DNA of 47,079 nucleotides, taken from the NCBI GenBank assembly GCA_946534585.1, contig CAMNCV010000097.1, positions 1 through 47,079 of the forward strand, read 5' to 3'. The notes under the pieces were generated by a model. It did no database searches. It worked only from the letters and a program-made list of their open reading frames with translations, and was not told the origin of the DNA. Shown here piece by piece: positions 1 through 9,147 of the stretch. A program made the translations under genes and the position numbers. Origin of the DNA: an uncultured Prevotellaceae bacterium. Its GTDB lineage: Bacteria; Bacteroidota; Bacteroidia; Bacteroidales; Bacteroidaceae. Each line of letters starts with the position of its first letter. Position 1 is the stretch's first letter.

Positions 1-126
1 CAGCGTACTGCGAAGCCCCAAGTGGGAGTCGATTACAGAGGACAGAATACGGTCAAATTTGTCCAAAACGAAAAATATTCCGCCAAAAGCACTGATTTTT
101 TCAGATTTTTGTTGTATCTTTGCCAT
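1..126 (-). CDS. IS1380-family-like transposase, N-terminal 42 residues only
   Basis: The frame begins with ATG at 126-124 and stays open for 42 codons to the window edge, starting MAKIQQKSEK and containing FGGIFFVLDKFD and SSVIDSHLGLR. This matches my recollection of the start of Bacteroidetes IS1380-family DDE transposases (MAKIQ-KSEK-FGGIF then a LGLR segment). The catalytic DDE residues lie outside the window. The reading frame is intact here, unlike the right-hand copy. The gene would catalyse cut-and-paste movement of the element. Confidence 0.72.
   Translation of the reverse strand, partial: MAKIQQKSEKISAFGGIFFVLDKFDRILSSVIDSHLGLRSTL
115..122 (+). promoter_or_regulatory. Outward-facing -7 box in left IS end
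   Basis: TATCTTTG fits the Bacteroidetes -7 consensus TAnnTTTG and reads out of the IS into the window, opposite to the transposase it overlaps. Outward promoters at IS1380-family ends are known in Bacteroides. Here the next gene, at 721, also has a closer promoter of its own. Confidence 0.4.
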
Positions 127-293
127 GTCATTGATTATTTTTTGCTTGTCTTGATTTGCAGCACTAAGGTAAGTGAAAAATCTGACATGACAAAATCCTG
201 AGCCGCTCGGCTCTGCCGCTTCGCTCGTCGAAGAACATTTTGTTGCTCAAGAACTTATAAAGAAAGTTAAATTAAAGTGCTGCGGAATATAGG

Positions 294-720
294 GTTAAGA
301 CCAGAGTCTTAGGCAGATCGTTACAATCGGCGGCTGATTACGGCCCGACCGCTTTCCTTGCCTATTGTGAGCAAATAAAACACCTCAGTCGTATCAAGCG
401 CAAACTTATTAATCGGATTACATATCCTCATGCTCGCAGCACAGGGATTACAAATCACAATGAGCGAGAAGCAAAATAGCCACGAGGATGCTTCAAACTA
501 ACAATATGATGGTTCAATTAAACAAAAATGCGAGGGTTACAAGAGAAAAGCGAGCGAAACATTTGCATGAAAACATATTTTTTGCTAACTTTACGGCTGG
601 AAACGTCTTACCGGCACAGCTCTTGCCTTTGCCCCACGCCCTACAGACGACAAACCGGCACAAGGACGAAAGCCACAGACTGGCGAGACGACCGCAGAAA
701 CCTTAAAACCTACCATAATT
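294..720. other. Intergenic region between IS end and LRR gene
   Basis: No credible gene is seen; the short frames here lack family features and overlap the signal peptide start of the next gene. The region holds one isolated copy of the 19-bp palindrome family (323-341, ACAATCGGCGGCTGATTAC) and the promoter of the LRR gene (562-593). The rest shows nothing I can name. Confidence 0.6.
562..593 (+). promoter_or_regulatory. Promoter of the LRR/dockerin gene
   Basis: TTTG at 562-565, then 20 bp, then TAACTTTA at 586-593. Spacing is exactly that of the Bacteroidetes primary promoter; the last base of the -7 box is A rather than G. It would leave a 5' leader of about 120 nt before the ATG at 721. 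Confidence 0.55.
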
Positions 721-3700
721 ATGAAAAAACTACTTTACACGCTATTGCTGCTGTCACTGCAGCTGACCACACAGGCGCAAGATGCCGTGTACCTGATAGG
801 CACCGACGGCACGATGGAGGCCGACCACGCCTCTGCCACTCTACAGAAGGACGAGAACGGTAGCTATACGGGCTATGTCACGTTTCAGAACAATTGGTTT
901 GCCATCACCACGAAGTTAGCCTCCACCTCTGACGGATGGGACGACATAAAGCGCTATCATTTCAGCGCAGATGGCATGGATATCTGCGTAGGCGAGGAGA
1001 AAGGCATCTTCGGGAACTTCAAATACTATCAGGATTTCTTGTTCACAGGTCGACTCTTTTATACATACTGGGTAAAGGTCACGCTGAACAACAATGGCAA
1101 CTATGGCACTATCGCCATATACGAGCAGAAGAATGATGACCCTGAATATGCCGAAGAAGAGCAAAAGACAGAGCTGGCCGACATCGACCTCACCTCCGGC
1201 ACTCACGCCATAGTGAGCGTGCCGGCCGCCGGCATGCTGAAGCAGCGCCTCGCTGCTGCCGCCGAGGCCGGCGACTATGACGTGGTGGACTTCCTTACGG
1301 TAAGGGGCAAGCTGGGCGGTGCAGACCTGGCATACCTGCAGGAGCAGAAAGGCTGGGTGTCGCAGCTGCAATACATAGACCTCTCTGACGTAGAGCTGGT
1401 ATATGACGACGAGCCTTACTACACCTACGTGCGCAACAAGACCAGCGGCACGTTTGGCGGTTTTCAGGTTTATGAATACCACACATATACCCTCTCTGCC
1501 GAGAACGAGGAAGAGGCGGGCGACGGAGGCCGCACCGGCGTAACGTCATACAGCACCATTTTGTATCGCAGGAACGACCTGAGCTATGCCTTCTGCAACA
1601 TGCCGTTGCTAAAGCAGATAAAACTGCCTAAGCAGCTGAAGGGCATCGGCGAGTGCATACTCTCTGGCACACCCGTAGAGAAGGTGGAGTTTCCCACCGC
1701 ACCTGAGTATGTGGGCGACAATGCCTTCTACCTGAGCGACTTTGACTATGAGGGCGGCTGCCGCCTGAAAGGCGTGGCACTGCCGTCCACGGTGACCCGC
1801 CTTGGCAACTACGCCCTGATGGGCATTGGCTTCAGCACAATCGACATAAGCAAGATAACAGAACTGGGAGAGGGATGCCTGCAGGGTACAAACATCTCAA
1901 GCGTAAACCTGAACAGCGGCATAACCTCAATTCCTGCTGGTGCCTTCAGCAACTGCAAGTGGCTGACCTCTGTCACCATACCCGGTACGGTGGAGGTGAT
2001 AGGCAGCAATGCATTCAGCGACTGCGCCATCAAGACGCTGGTAATGCAGGAGGGCATCAGGGTGATAGGCAGCAGAGCATTCAGTGGCAACGACAAACTC
2101 GATGACATTACCGTGCCTAACTCCCTGGAAGAAATCGGAAAGTTCGCCTTCTTCGGTAAACTGGACTATGGCGTAGGTCAGTACCACGTGCCATACATAG
2201 AGAACATGACAGCCGAGGACGGCGTGAAATACATTGGCAAGGTGGCCTACACCTTCACCGGGGGCAGCAGCATAAAGATAAAGGAGGGGACGGTAAGTCT
2301 GGCAGACGGTTTCCTCACCAACCACAATCCCTACGGCAATTCGCACTCGTCAGAGTGGGGAGCCACCGTCACACTGCCCTCAACACTACGCATACTGGGC
2401 AAGGAATGCCTGAAGGACACGCCGGTCAGCAGCATCGAACTGCCCGACAACCTGGAGATAATACGAGAGGGAGCACTGGCCAACAGCAAACTGCGCCGCG
2501 TCACCATACCGAAGAGCGTGGCACTCATTGAGCGTGGGGCATTTGAAGGCTCGTCACTGGTGCGCGTAAACTACAACGCCATTGACGCTGAAGAGAGGTA
2601 TATAGAACGCACCGACGGCTCAAGCGGTTACACAAGAATATTCCCGGAAAGCCTTGTACGCGTCGTGATAGGCGAGGGAGTGAGAAACATACCAGCAAGC
2701 ATGTTTTATGCCTGCGAGAACCTCGCCCGCGTCGAGATGGCAAGCACCGTGGAGACTATCGGTGACCATGCTTTTCAGAATTGCTCGTCGCTTATCCATA
2801 TCGACCTGCCGTCATCACTCAAGCATATCGGCGACAGGGCTCTTGACTGTAGGAATTTACAATATGTGTCGTCCTACATCAGGGAGCCAATGGCTCTGTG
2901 GGTGCTTGGGGCTGAATACATATCAACCAGTGGGTCAGCTGACGTCAATCCCTTTGGCGACATGAGCTACAGTAGCGAGCGCGGCGAGGATGGCAAAGTA
3001 ACCTGGAACTACTACACAAGCAACCAAATTCCGCTGCTGAAGGTGCCCAACGGAACGCTGAGTGCCTACAAGGCCGAGAAGACATGGGCCACGGTATTCT
3101 TACAGACAGAGCAGTTTGACGGAGCGTCTGACGCCAAGGCCGTAAGCCAGACCACGACAATGAGCATGAGCCAGACCGTAACCGAGAGCACTGACCTGAC
3201 AAGCAAGATGCTTGGCAGCGTATATGCCACGCTTGACACGGAGGTGAGCGGCGACGGATACAACGCCTCTGAGGGCTGCCTCATCATCAACTCTACACCA
3301 ACTGTCGACGGCCTCGCCGCAGCCACAGCCAACAACGCCGATGACCTGACGATGAAGAACCAGTTCAACGGCCTCATGGTGAAGGTGCCGGCGGGCAGGG
3401 GCAGCATAACACTCGACTGCCAGACACTGGGCAGCCGCGCCATATACGTAAAGGCGGGGCAGGACGACCCTGAGCAACTGGAGTCCACGAGCCGCAGCCA
3501 ACAAGAGATACCTTATAACGTAAAGAAATCTACGCGCATATTTATATATGGTGCGCCAGTGTCTGGCAGTGCAAGTAGCAAGGCCAGCGCCATGGCCAGC
3601 ACTGACGCTACAGCATACGCCAATGATGATGCCGTGAAGATATACGGCCTCACGGTACGGGTGGACGCGAAGATGCCGCTTGGCGACGTGAATGCCGACA

Positions 3701-3855
3701 GTCACGTCACCATGGCTGATGCCAACATGGTCGTGGGAGCGTTTCTCGGCATGGCAGAGGTTGACATTGACGCTGCCGACGTAAACGGCGACGGCATAAT
3801 AACCATGTCCGATGCCAACGGCATCGTGAACATCTTCCTCAGCAAAGCGCAATAA
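721..3855 (+). CDS. Secreted BspA-like leucine-rich repeat protein with C-terminal dockerin
   Basis: A 1044-residue exported protein, probably acting at or outside the cell surface. A signal peptide is clear (residues 1-20, hydrophobic LLYTLLLLSL, cleavage near AQA/AQD). Residues about 290-720 carry many BspA-type (LRR_5) repeats of the form IPxxVxxIGxxAFxxCxxLxxV, such as LTSVTIPGTVEVIGSNAFSD. Residues about 987-1044 contain two calcium-binding dockerin-like loops, DVNADSHVTMADAN and DVNGDGIITMSDAN, each followed by a short helix. BspA-type LRRs in this group are linked to adhesion and host binding. A dockerin would normally dock on a cohesin, and no cohesin gene is in the window. The region between 720 and 980 is unrecognised. 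It appears monocistronic and is separated from the next gene by a repeat array. Confidence 0.88.
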   Translation: MKKLLYTLLLLSLQLTTQAQDAVYLIGTDGTMEADHASATLQKDENGSYTGYVTFQNNWFAITTKLASTSDGWDDIKRYHFSADGMDICVGEEKGIFGNFKYYQDFLFTGRLFYTYWVKVTLNNNGNYGTIAIYEQKNDDPEYAEEEQKTELADIDLTSGTHAIVSVPAAGMLKQRLAAAAEAGDYDVVDFLTVRGKLGGADLAYLQEQKGWVSQLQYIDLSDVELVYDDEPYYTYVRNKTSGTFGGFQVYEYHTYTLSAENEEEAGDGGRTGVTSYSTILYRRNDLSYAFCNMPLLKQIKLPKQLKGIGECILSGTPVEKVEFPTAPEYVGDNAFYLSDFDYEGGCRLKGVALPSTVTRLGNYALMGIGFSTIDISKITELGEGCLQGTNISSVNLNSGITSIPAGAFSNCKWLTSVTIPGTVEVIGSNAFSDCAIKTLVMQEGIRVIGSRAFSGNDKLDDITVPNSLEEIGKFAFFGKLDYGVGQYHVPYIENMTAEDGVKYIGKVAYTFTGGSSIKIKEGTVSLADGFLTNHNPYGNSHSSEWGATVTLPSTLRILGKECLKDTPVSSIELPDNLEIIREGALANSKLRRVTIPKSVALIERGAFEGSSLVRVNYNAIDAEERYIERTDGSSGYTRIFPESLVRVVIGEGVRNIPASMFYACENLARVEMASTVETIGDHAFQNCSSLIHIDLPSSLKHIGDRALDCRNLQYVSSYIREPMALWVLGAEYISTSGSADVNPFGDMSYSSERGEDGKVTWNYYTSNQIPLLKVPNGTLSAYKAEKTWATVFLQTEQFDGASDAKAVSQTTTMSMSQTVTESTDLTSKMLGSVYATLDTEVSGDGYNASEGCLIINSTPTVDGLAAATANNADDLTMKNQFNGLMVKVPAGRGSITLDCQTLGSRAIYVKAGQDDPEQLESTSRSQQEIPYNVKKSTRIFIYGAPVSGSASSKASAMASTDATAYANDDAVKIYGLTVRVDAKMPLGDVNADSHVTMADANMVVGAFLGMAEVDIDAADVNGDGIITMSDANGIVNIFLSKAQ

Positions 3856-3954
3856 CATAGCGTGCGGGGCTACATAATACGAACAGACGAACTGAAAGTC
3901 ACTGACAGCAAGTGACATACACAGACATACAAGGTTATTGGTAAATAGCCCACT

Positions 3955-4039
3955 GCAATCGCTATCCGATTACCAAGTAATATGATAGCTATTACATCCT
4001 AATCAGCATCTGATTACAACGTAATCGGGTGCTGATTAC
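3955..4039. repeat. 22-bp-period palindrome array A (four units)
   Basis: Four imperfect 19-bp palindromes start at 3955, 3977, 3999 and 4021, separated by the 3-bp spacers CAA, ATC and AAC: GCAATCGCTATCCGATTAC, GTAATATGATAGCTATTAC, CTAATCAGCATCTGATTAC and GTAATCGGGTGCTGATTAC. In unit 3 both arms changed together (AATCAG and CTGATT), which keeps the symmetry. It lies between two co-directional genes. Function unknown. Confidence 0.85.
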
Positions 4040-4074
4040 GCATATAAGTATAACACTCTCTGAAACAGCCTATT

Positions 4075-7000
4075 ATGAATAGCATGGAAATGATAACAGG
4101 CGAACGCCTTTTCGATGACCTGCGACAAGCAGTAAAAACCGCTAACGAGTCAACGGCTACCGCCTACCGACAGCTGCGACGCATCTTCATACGCTGCATC
4201 GACGAGCGCACTAACCGACCGGGACTGCGCTTCGGCGGCACGTTTGCCAAGACCGAATACCTGCTGAAGCACCATAAGGCCGACACGGCACTCATCATCA
4301 GCGTCAACACCGCACGCATAAGGATGCGCCAGAATGTCACGGCGCACACCGCCGTGCTACACTCTGACTTCATGCACGATATGAAGGCCGTATGTCAGTT
4401 CATAGCGTTGGTATATTCCATCGACACTCCTTCCGACCTGACGGCAATCTTTCCTCCTGACGAGAAGAAAGAGGCCAAGCACTTGCTCAGCGAGTATATG
4501 CGCGTAATGGTAAAGAGCGTGGACGATACCTATATATATGCTACTGCTGACAGTGCCACTGCCAGCGAACTGAAAATACACTACTACGGTCGCAATGAAA
4601 ATGCCGCCTACGCAGATTGGGACTGGGCTTATCTGAAAGACATAGTCACAGAGGGCACGCAACTCAACATCATACGACCGCGAGAGGCTGACGGCGTGCT
4701 TTACCCGGAGCTGATAATCGTAGAGCCTGACTATCTGGTTGACATATCGTCTGTAGCTGCCTGTTTCGAGACGTATTCCCACTCGCCGCTAATTCATTTA
4801 CTCAACAGGCTGAAACCTGCTGCGAGTTCTTCGGCTATACTTTTGGGAAACCTTGCCGGACAGTTGCTCGACGAGACCTTACGCCTGCAGCCTGACGACC
4901 GTCCTTATCGCGACAGCGTGGGCGATTTCTTTCGCTCCAACGCACTGACGCTTGCCACTACCGACATGGCTCAGGACTTTCATCAGGAGGCGCAGCGACA
5001 GAAGCAGAACATACGTCGCGCACTTATGGAGACACTACCCGCCGCCCTGCAGGGCAACGGCATCGACAAGTTCGACTCAACGGAAATCATGGTGGAGCCT
5101 TCTTTTTTCTCAGAGATGCTCGGTTTGCAGGGGCGTATGGACTTCTTGCAGATGGATGAGCGCGTACTCATAGAGCAGAAATCGGGCAAGGGCGGCTGGC
5201 CACAGAGCGAGCCCGACACGCCCAGACCGCAGGAGAAGCACTACGTGCAGTTGCTGCTGTATATGCTTTTGCTCAGATACAATAACCGTGAGCAGTATGA
5301 ACGCAACCGCAGAAGTCTGTTCTGCTATCTGTTCTACTCGAAATATGCCAACGGTCTCATCAGCATGGCGTACGCACCACAGCTGGTTTTCGAAGCAGTA
5401 AAAGTGCGCAACGGCATCGCTGCGGCTGAGTTCGGCTACACACGCGATGGTCTCAGCGTACTCAATACGCTCACCGCCGATGCCATCAACGACCTACATT
5501 CTGCCGGAAGATTGTGGGAGGCTTACCAGAAGCCTGAGTTGAATGCCCTCTTACAGCCCATACACGATGCCACGGAACTTGAGCGCACCTACTTCCTGCG
5601 TATGCTAAGGTTTGTGGCTACGGAGCATCTTATGGCTAAAATCGGCAATCAGACGAAGGAGAACTCCGGCTTTGCCGATAAATGGTACAGCACACTTGAT
5701 GACAAACTGCTTGCCGGCAACATCTACTGCGACCTACGACTGCTATCTCCTGCTGCCGATGACCACGGCAACGTGGAGCGCGTGACGCTCGGCTTCGACG
5801 AGCGTCCTGATAACGACATTTCCAACTTCCGTCCCGGCGACATCGTGGTACTGTACCCTTACGATGAGGGTCAGGAGCCTGACGTAAGACGAACGATGGC
5901 GTTTCGCTCCACGATAGAGAAGATAACAGACGACACTATCACGCTATTACTGCGCAGTACGCAGGCTGGTGGCGGCGTGTTCTGGCGCAAAGGAGAGCGG
6001 AAGTGGGCCATCGAACACGATTTCTTTGAGTCCTCTTTCACTTCGCTATACCGCGCTCTGCACGCTTTCTTGCGTGCTCCACAAGAGAGAAGAGACTTGC
6101 TCTTATGCCAGCGCGAGCCTCAGACTGACAGCCATCTGACGCTGACGGGCGACTATGGGGCTTTCAATCCTCTGGCTCTGCGAGTGCGTCAGGCAAAGGA
6201 ACTGTTTCTGATTATCGGCCCACCAGGTACGGGCAAGACCTCGTATGGTATGCTTAACACCGTGCGTGAGGAACTGATGCACGAGGCATCGAGCGTGCTG
6301 CTCATGTCTTACACGAACCGTGCGGTTGACGAGATATGCGGCAAACTCGCCGATGAGGGCATCGACTTCATACGTCTTGGCAACCGTCTGGCCTGCGAGG
6401 AGCGTTTTCGCCCTTATCTGTTAGAGGAGAAGTCGGCTGATTGCAGCAACATACGTGAATTGCGTCAGCTGCTGACAGAGGCACGTGTGATAGTGGGCAC
6501 GACAACATCGCTTAACGCTGCCAGCGCAATCTTCCGCCTGCGCTCTTTCTCCTTGGCTATCATCGACGAGGCTTCGCAGATACTTGAGCCGCATCTCGTA
6601 GGCTTGCTCAGTGCTACTGATGACAAAGGAGACTGCGCCATACGCAAGATTGTGATGATAGGCGACCACAAGCAGCTGCCTGCCGTAGTGCAACAGCGTG
6701 AGGAGGACTCTCGCGTTAACGACCAACTGCTACAATCCATCGGCCTTACCGATTGCCGTCTGTCACTCTTCGAGCGACTGCTCCGCCGCTACTCTGACCG
6801 TCCGGATTGCGTGTATATGCTCACACGCCAGGGACGTATGCACCATGACATAGCACTGTATCCAAGCCGTGCCTTCTATGACGGGCGACTACAGGAAGTG
6901 CCTCTGCCACATCAGACGGAGACGCTCAATGCAGATATCCTCTGCAGCAACGGCATAGAGAAATTGATTGCCACACGACGCACGGCCTTCGTAGATGTGG

Positions 7001-7515
7001 AAAGTCCGGAGAACAGTCCGTCTGACAAGGTCAATCGCTGCGAAGCCGAGGCCATAACAGCCACCATCGTCAGCATATACCGTAAGGAGAAAGAGCATTT
7101 TTCGCCACTGACCACCGTGGGGGTGATAGTGCCTTACCGCAACCAGATTGCCGAGATACGCAAGCATCTGGAGCTGACGGGCATCGAAACACTGCGCAAT
7201 ATCACCATAGATACCGTGGAAAGATACCAAGGTAGCCAACGGGACTATATCCTGTATGGCTTCACCGTACAACGGTATTACCAGCTTGATTTCCTCACAG
7301 CCAACGTGTTTGAAGAGCAAGGACATCTTATTGACCGTAAACTCAACGTAGCAATGACGCGCGCAAGATGTCACTTGTTTATCTTCGGAAATGCCAAACT
7401 GCTCTGTCAAACACCCGTATTCTCTATTCTAATCAAGTATATGCGCACAGAGGAAACATACATCAGCATACCAGTTGCCGATTACGTAAAAGGGAATTTC
7501 TCGCTGCCTGTATAG
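4075..7515 (+). CDS. Dna2-like SF1 helicase fused to a PD-(D/E)XK nuclease domain
   Basis: A 1146-residue cytoplasmic DNA helicase-nuclease. Around residues 345-400 a RecB/Cas4-like nuclease core is visible: GRMDFLQ, then LIEQKSGK, then a helix containing HYVQLLLYMLLL, consistent with the D...ExK metal site and the following QxxxY-type helix. The helicase half has Walker A GPPGTGKT (715-722), Walker B IIDEASQ (D831, E832), motif III GDHKQLP (863-869), motif V VERYQGSQRD (about 1048) and motif VI NVAMTRAR (1091-1098). This order is that of Upf1/Dna2-type SF1B enzymes, which move 5' to 3' and process DNA ends or flaps. The start ATG at 4075 could be replaced by one at 4084. No partner genes adjoin it, so a role in general repair or in defence cannot be separated from sequence alone. 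Confidence 0.85.
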   Translation: MNSMEMITGERLFDDLRQAVKTANESTATAYRQLRRIFIRCIDERTNRPGLRFGGTFAKTEYLLKHHKADTALIISVNTARIRMRQNVTAHTAVLHSDFMHDMKAVCQFIALVYSIDTPSDLTAIFPPDEKKEAKHLLSEYMRVMVKSVDDTYIYATADSATASELKIHYYGRNENAAYADWDWAYLKDIVTEGTQLNIIRPREADGVLYPELIIVEPDYLVDISSVAACFETYSHSPLIHLLNRLKPAASSSAILLGNLAGQLLDETLRLQPDDRPYRDSVGDFFRSNALTLATTDMAQDFHQEAQRQKQNIRRALMETLPAALQGNGIDKFDSTEIMVEPSFFSEMLGLQGRMDFLQMDERVLIEQKSGKGGWPQSEPDTPRPQEKHYVQLLLYMLLLRYNNREQYERNRRSLFCYLFYSKYANGLISMAYAPQLVFEAVKVRNGIAAAEFGYTRDGLSVLNTLTADAINDLHSAGRLWEAYQKPELNALLQPIHDATELERTYFLRMLRFVATEHLMAKIGNQTKENSGFADKWYSTLDDKLLAGNIYCDLRLLSPAADDHGNVERVTLGFDERPDNDISNFRPGDIVVLYPYDEGQEPDVRRTMAFRSTIEKITDDTITLLLRSTQAGGGVFWRKGERKWAIEHDFFESSFTSLYRALHAFLRAPQERRDLLLCQREPQTDSHLTLTGDYGAFNPLALRVRQAKELFLIIGPPGTGKTSYGMLNTVREELMHEASSVLLMSYTNRAVDEICGKLADEGIDFIRLGNRLACEERFRPYLLEEKSADCSNIRELRQLLTEARVIVGTTTSLNAASAIFRLRSFSLAIIDEASQILEPHLVGLLSATDDKGDCAIRKIVMIGDHKQLPAVVQQREEDSRVNDQLLQSIGLTDCRLSLFERLLRRYSDRPDCVYMLTRQGRMHHDIALYPSRAFYDGRLQEVPLPHQTETLNADILCSNGIEKLIATRRTAFVDVESPENSPSDKVNRCEAEAITATIVSIYRKEKEHFSPLTTVGVIVPYRNQIAEIRKHLELTGIETLRNITIDTVERYQGSQRDYILYGFTVQRYYQLDFLTANVFEEQGHLIDRKLNVAMTRARCHLFIFGNAKLLCQTPVFSILIKYMRTEETYISIPVADYVKGNFSLPV

Positions 7516-7557
7516 TTAAATTTAACTAATAAATTTCTGTAAACGAAGAAAAGTGCT

Positions 7558-7565
7558 TACCTTTG
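7558..7565 (+). promoter_or_regulatory. -7 box upstream of the GH3-family gene
   Basis: TACCTTTG fits TAnnTTTG and lies 52 bp before the ATG at 7618. No clear TTTG is seen at the expected -33 distance, so this is a moderate call. It would start the co-directional run that ends at 14048. Confidence 0.45.
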
Positions 7566-7617
7566 CAAGTTGTAAGGGATACTAATAGCCCATAATAACA
7601 GAATAAGAACTCATCCT

Positions 7618-9147
7618 ATGGGAATAACATCTATAGCACGACTGGCGTTTATCAAACGTCAGCACGAATTGGAAAAACACATAACGGTTCCTGCAGAGTT
7701 GCAGCAACGTGTGCTTTCGCATCTCATCAGTAGAGCTGCCGACACCCGATATGGAAGCAACCACGCTTTCTCAAAGATACAATCGTATGAGGATTTCGCC
7801 CGTCTCGTACCTGTCAACACATACGAAGAACTCAAAGCCGACATTGATCTCATGCGCCATGGCGAGCGAGACGTGTTATGGCCCGGACAGGTGAAGTGGT
7901 ATGCAAAGTCTTCCGGCACCACTAATGACAAGTCGAAGTTCATTCCTGTATCAAGCGAAGGGCTCAAACGCATACACTATGCCGGCGGTTCCGACGTGGT
8001 AGCACTGTATCTTAAGAATAATCCCAAAAGCCGATTGTTTGACGGACGTGCACTTATTCTGGGCGGTTCACACGCTCCAAACTATAACGTAGCTAACTCA
8101 CTCGTTGGCGATTTGTCGGCTATTCTGATAGAAAACATCAATCCTGCGGTAAATCTCATACGCGTTCCTGACAAGAATACAGCACTAATCTCTGACTTTG
8201 AGGTAAAGCGTGAGCAGATAGCACGACAGTGTCTGACGAAGAACATCACCAATCTGAGCGGCGTTCCATCGTGGATGATGTCGGTACTGACGCGCGTCAT
8301 GGAGCTTAGCGGCAAGCAACACTTGCAAGAGGTGTGGCCTAATCTTGAGGTATTCTTCCACGGAGGCATTGCCTTCACACCATACCGCAAGCAATATGAG
8401 CATCTTATTACCAAGCCCGACATGCACTATATGGAGACGTACAACGCCTCAGAAGGGTTCTTCGGCATACAGAGCGACCCTCTCGACCCTGCCATGCTCC
8501 TTATGCTTGACTACGATGTATTCTATGAGTTTGCACCGATAGAAGCAATAGATGACAGCGGAAGGCTTACGGATACTACGAAGGTAGTGCCTCTTGAGGG
8601 TGTAGAGATAGGCAAGAACTATGCTATGATTATATCAACCTCTTGCGGATTGTGGCGCTACATGATTGGCGACACGGTGAAGTTCACATCAAAGAAGCCT
8701 TACAAATTCTTCATAACAGGCCGAACCAAGAGTTTTATAAATGCCTTTGGCGAAGAACTTATCGTGGATAATGCCGACCAGGCTCTACACTATGCGTGCG
8801 AGAAAACAGGGGCAGAGGTAAGGGAATACACTGCAGCTCCAGTGCATCGCTCGGAAGGTGTGGTACCGCATCACCAATGGATAGTGGAGTTTTCAAAGCG
8901 TCCTGATGACATAGAGCAGTTTGCTGACATACTCGATGCACGCCTGCAGCAGTTAAACAGCGATTATGAAGCTAAACGCTTCAAGGACATCAACATGGTC
9001 AGACTCGACCTTGTCGTAGCAAACGAAGGCACATTTGAGCAGTGGTTGAAGGGCAAAGGCAAACTGGGAGGACAGAACAAGGTGCCGCGTCTCTCCAACT
9101 CAAGGCAGTATGTGGAGGAGCTTCTCTCGCTCATAGCGAAAGGATAG
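7618..9147 (+). CDS. GH3-family acyl-adenylate/acyl-acid-amido synthetase-like enzyme
   Basis: A 509-residue member of the GH3 (auxin-responsive promoter) family, part of the ANL adenylating superfamily. The ATP-binding loop SSGTTNDKSKF is at residues 98-108. Further family motifs are YNASEGFFG in the middle and GLWRYMIGDTVKF followed by FFITGRTKSFINAFGEEL at the hinge to the C-terminal domain. Plant members conjugate amino acids to acyl acids. The bacterial substrate is not known, and no signal peptide is seen, so it should be cytoplasmic. Length is normal for bacterial members. It opens a run of genes with short gaps (20 bp to the next). Confidence 0.87.
   Translation: MGITSIARLAFIKRQHELEKHITVPAELQQRVLSHLISRAADTRYGSNHAFSKIQSYEDFARLVPVNTYEELKADIDLMRHGERDVLWPGQVKWYAKSSGTTNDKSKFIPVSSEGLKRIHYAGGSDVVALYLKNNPKSRLFDGRALILGGSHAPNYNVANSLVGDLSAILIENINPAVNLIRVPDKNTALISDFEVKREQIARQCLTKNITNLSGVPSWMMSVLTRVMELSGKQHLQEVWPNLEVFFHGGIAFTPYRKQYEHLITKPDMHYMETYNASEGFFGIQSDPLDPAMLLMLDYDVFYEFAPIEAIDDSGRLTDTTKVVPLEGVEIGKNYAMIISTSCGLWRYMIGDTVKFTSKKPYKFFITGRTKSFINAFGEELIVDNADQALHYACEKTGAEVREYTAAPVHRSEGVVPHHQWIVEFSKRPDDIEQFADILDARLQQLNSDYEAKRFKDINMVRLDLVVANEGTFEQWLKGKGKLGGQNKVPRLSNSRQYVEELLSLIAKG

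Larger units (their letters stand above)
1..293 (-). mobile_element. Left-edge partial insertion sequence, IS1380-like
   Basis: This is the 5' end of an insertion sequence whose transposase runs leftward out of the window. It comprises the transposase start (1-126) and about 167 bp of non-coding end. The same segment occurs inverted at the right edge (46881-47079): the inner 154 bp (93-246 here) differ at only about ten columns, while the outer 48 bp (246-293) match less well, so the two are related members rather than identical copies. The outer boundary is inferred from where the two copies stop aligning (AGG at 291-293). The non-coding end contains a GC-rich double hairpin around 195-232. 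I assign the family from the transposase N-terminus, from memory. Confidence 0.75.

Noticed and set aside
127..180. Short peptide frame starting at the ATG just after the outward -7 box of the IS end
   Set aside because: Indels between the left and right copies destroy the frame, so it is not conserved as coding sequence.
323..341. A fourth palindrome array near the left end
   Set aside because: Only one unit fits the consensus; sequences 22 bp to either side do not.
488..863. Short plus-strand frames before the LRR gene
   Set aside because: They cover the promoter and run out of frame into the signal peptide region; composition is not protein-like.
3100..3918. 272-codon minus-strand frame opposite the LRR/dockerin gene
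   Set aside because: It lies opposite a gene with clear signal peptide, LRR and dockerin motifs and has no recognisable motifs itself.
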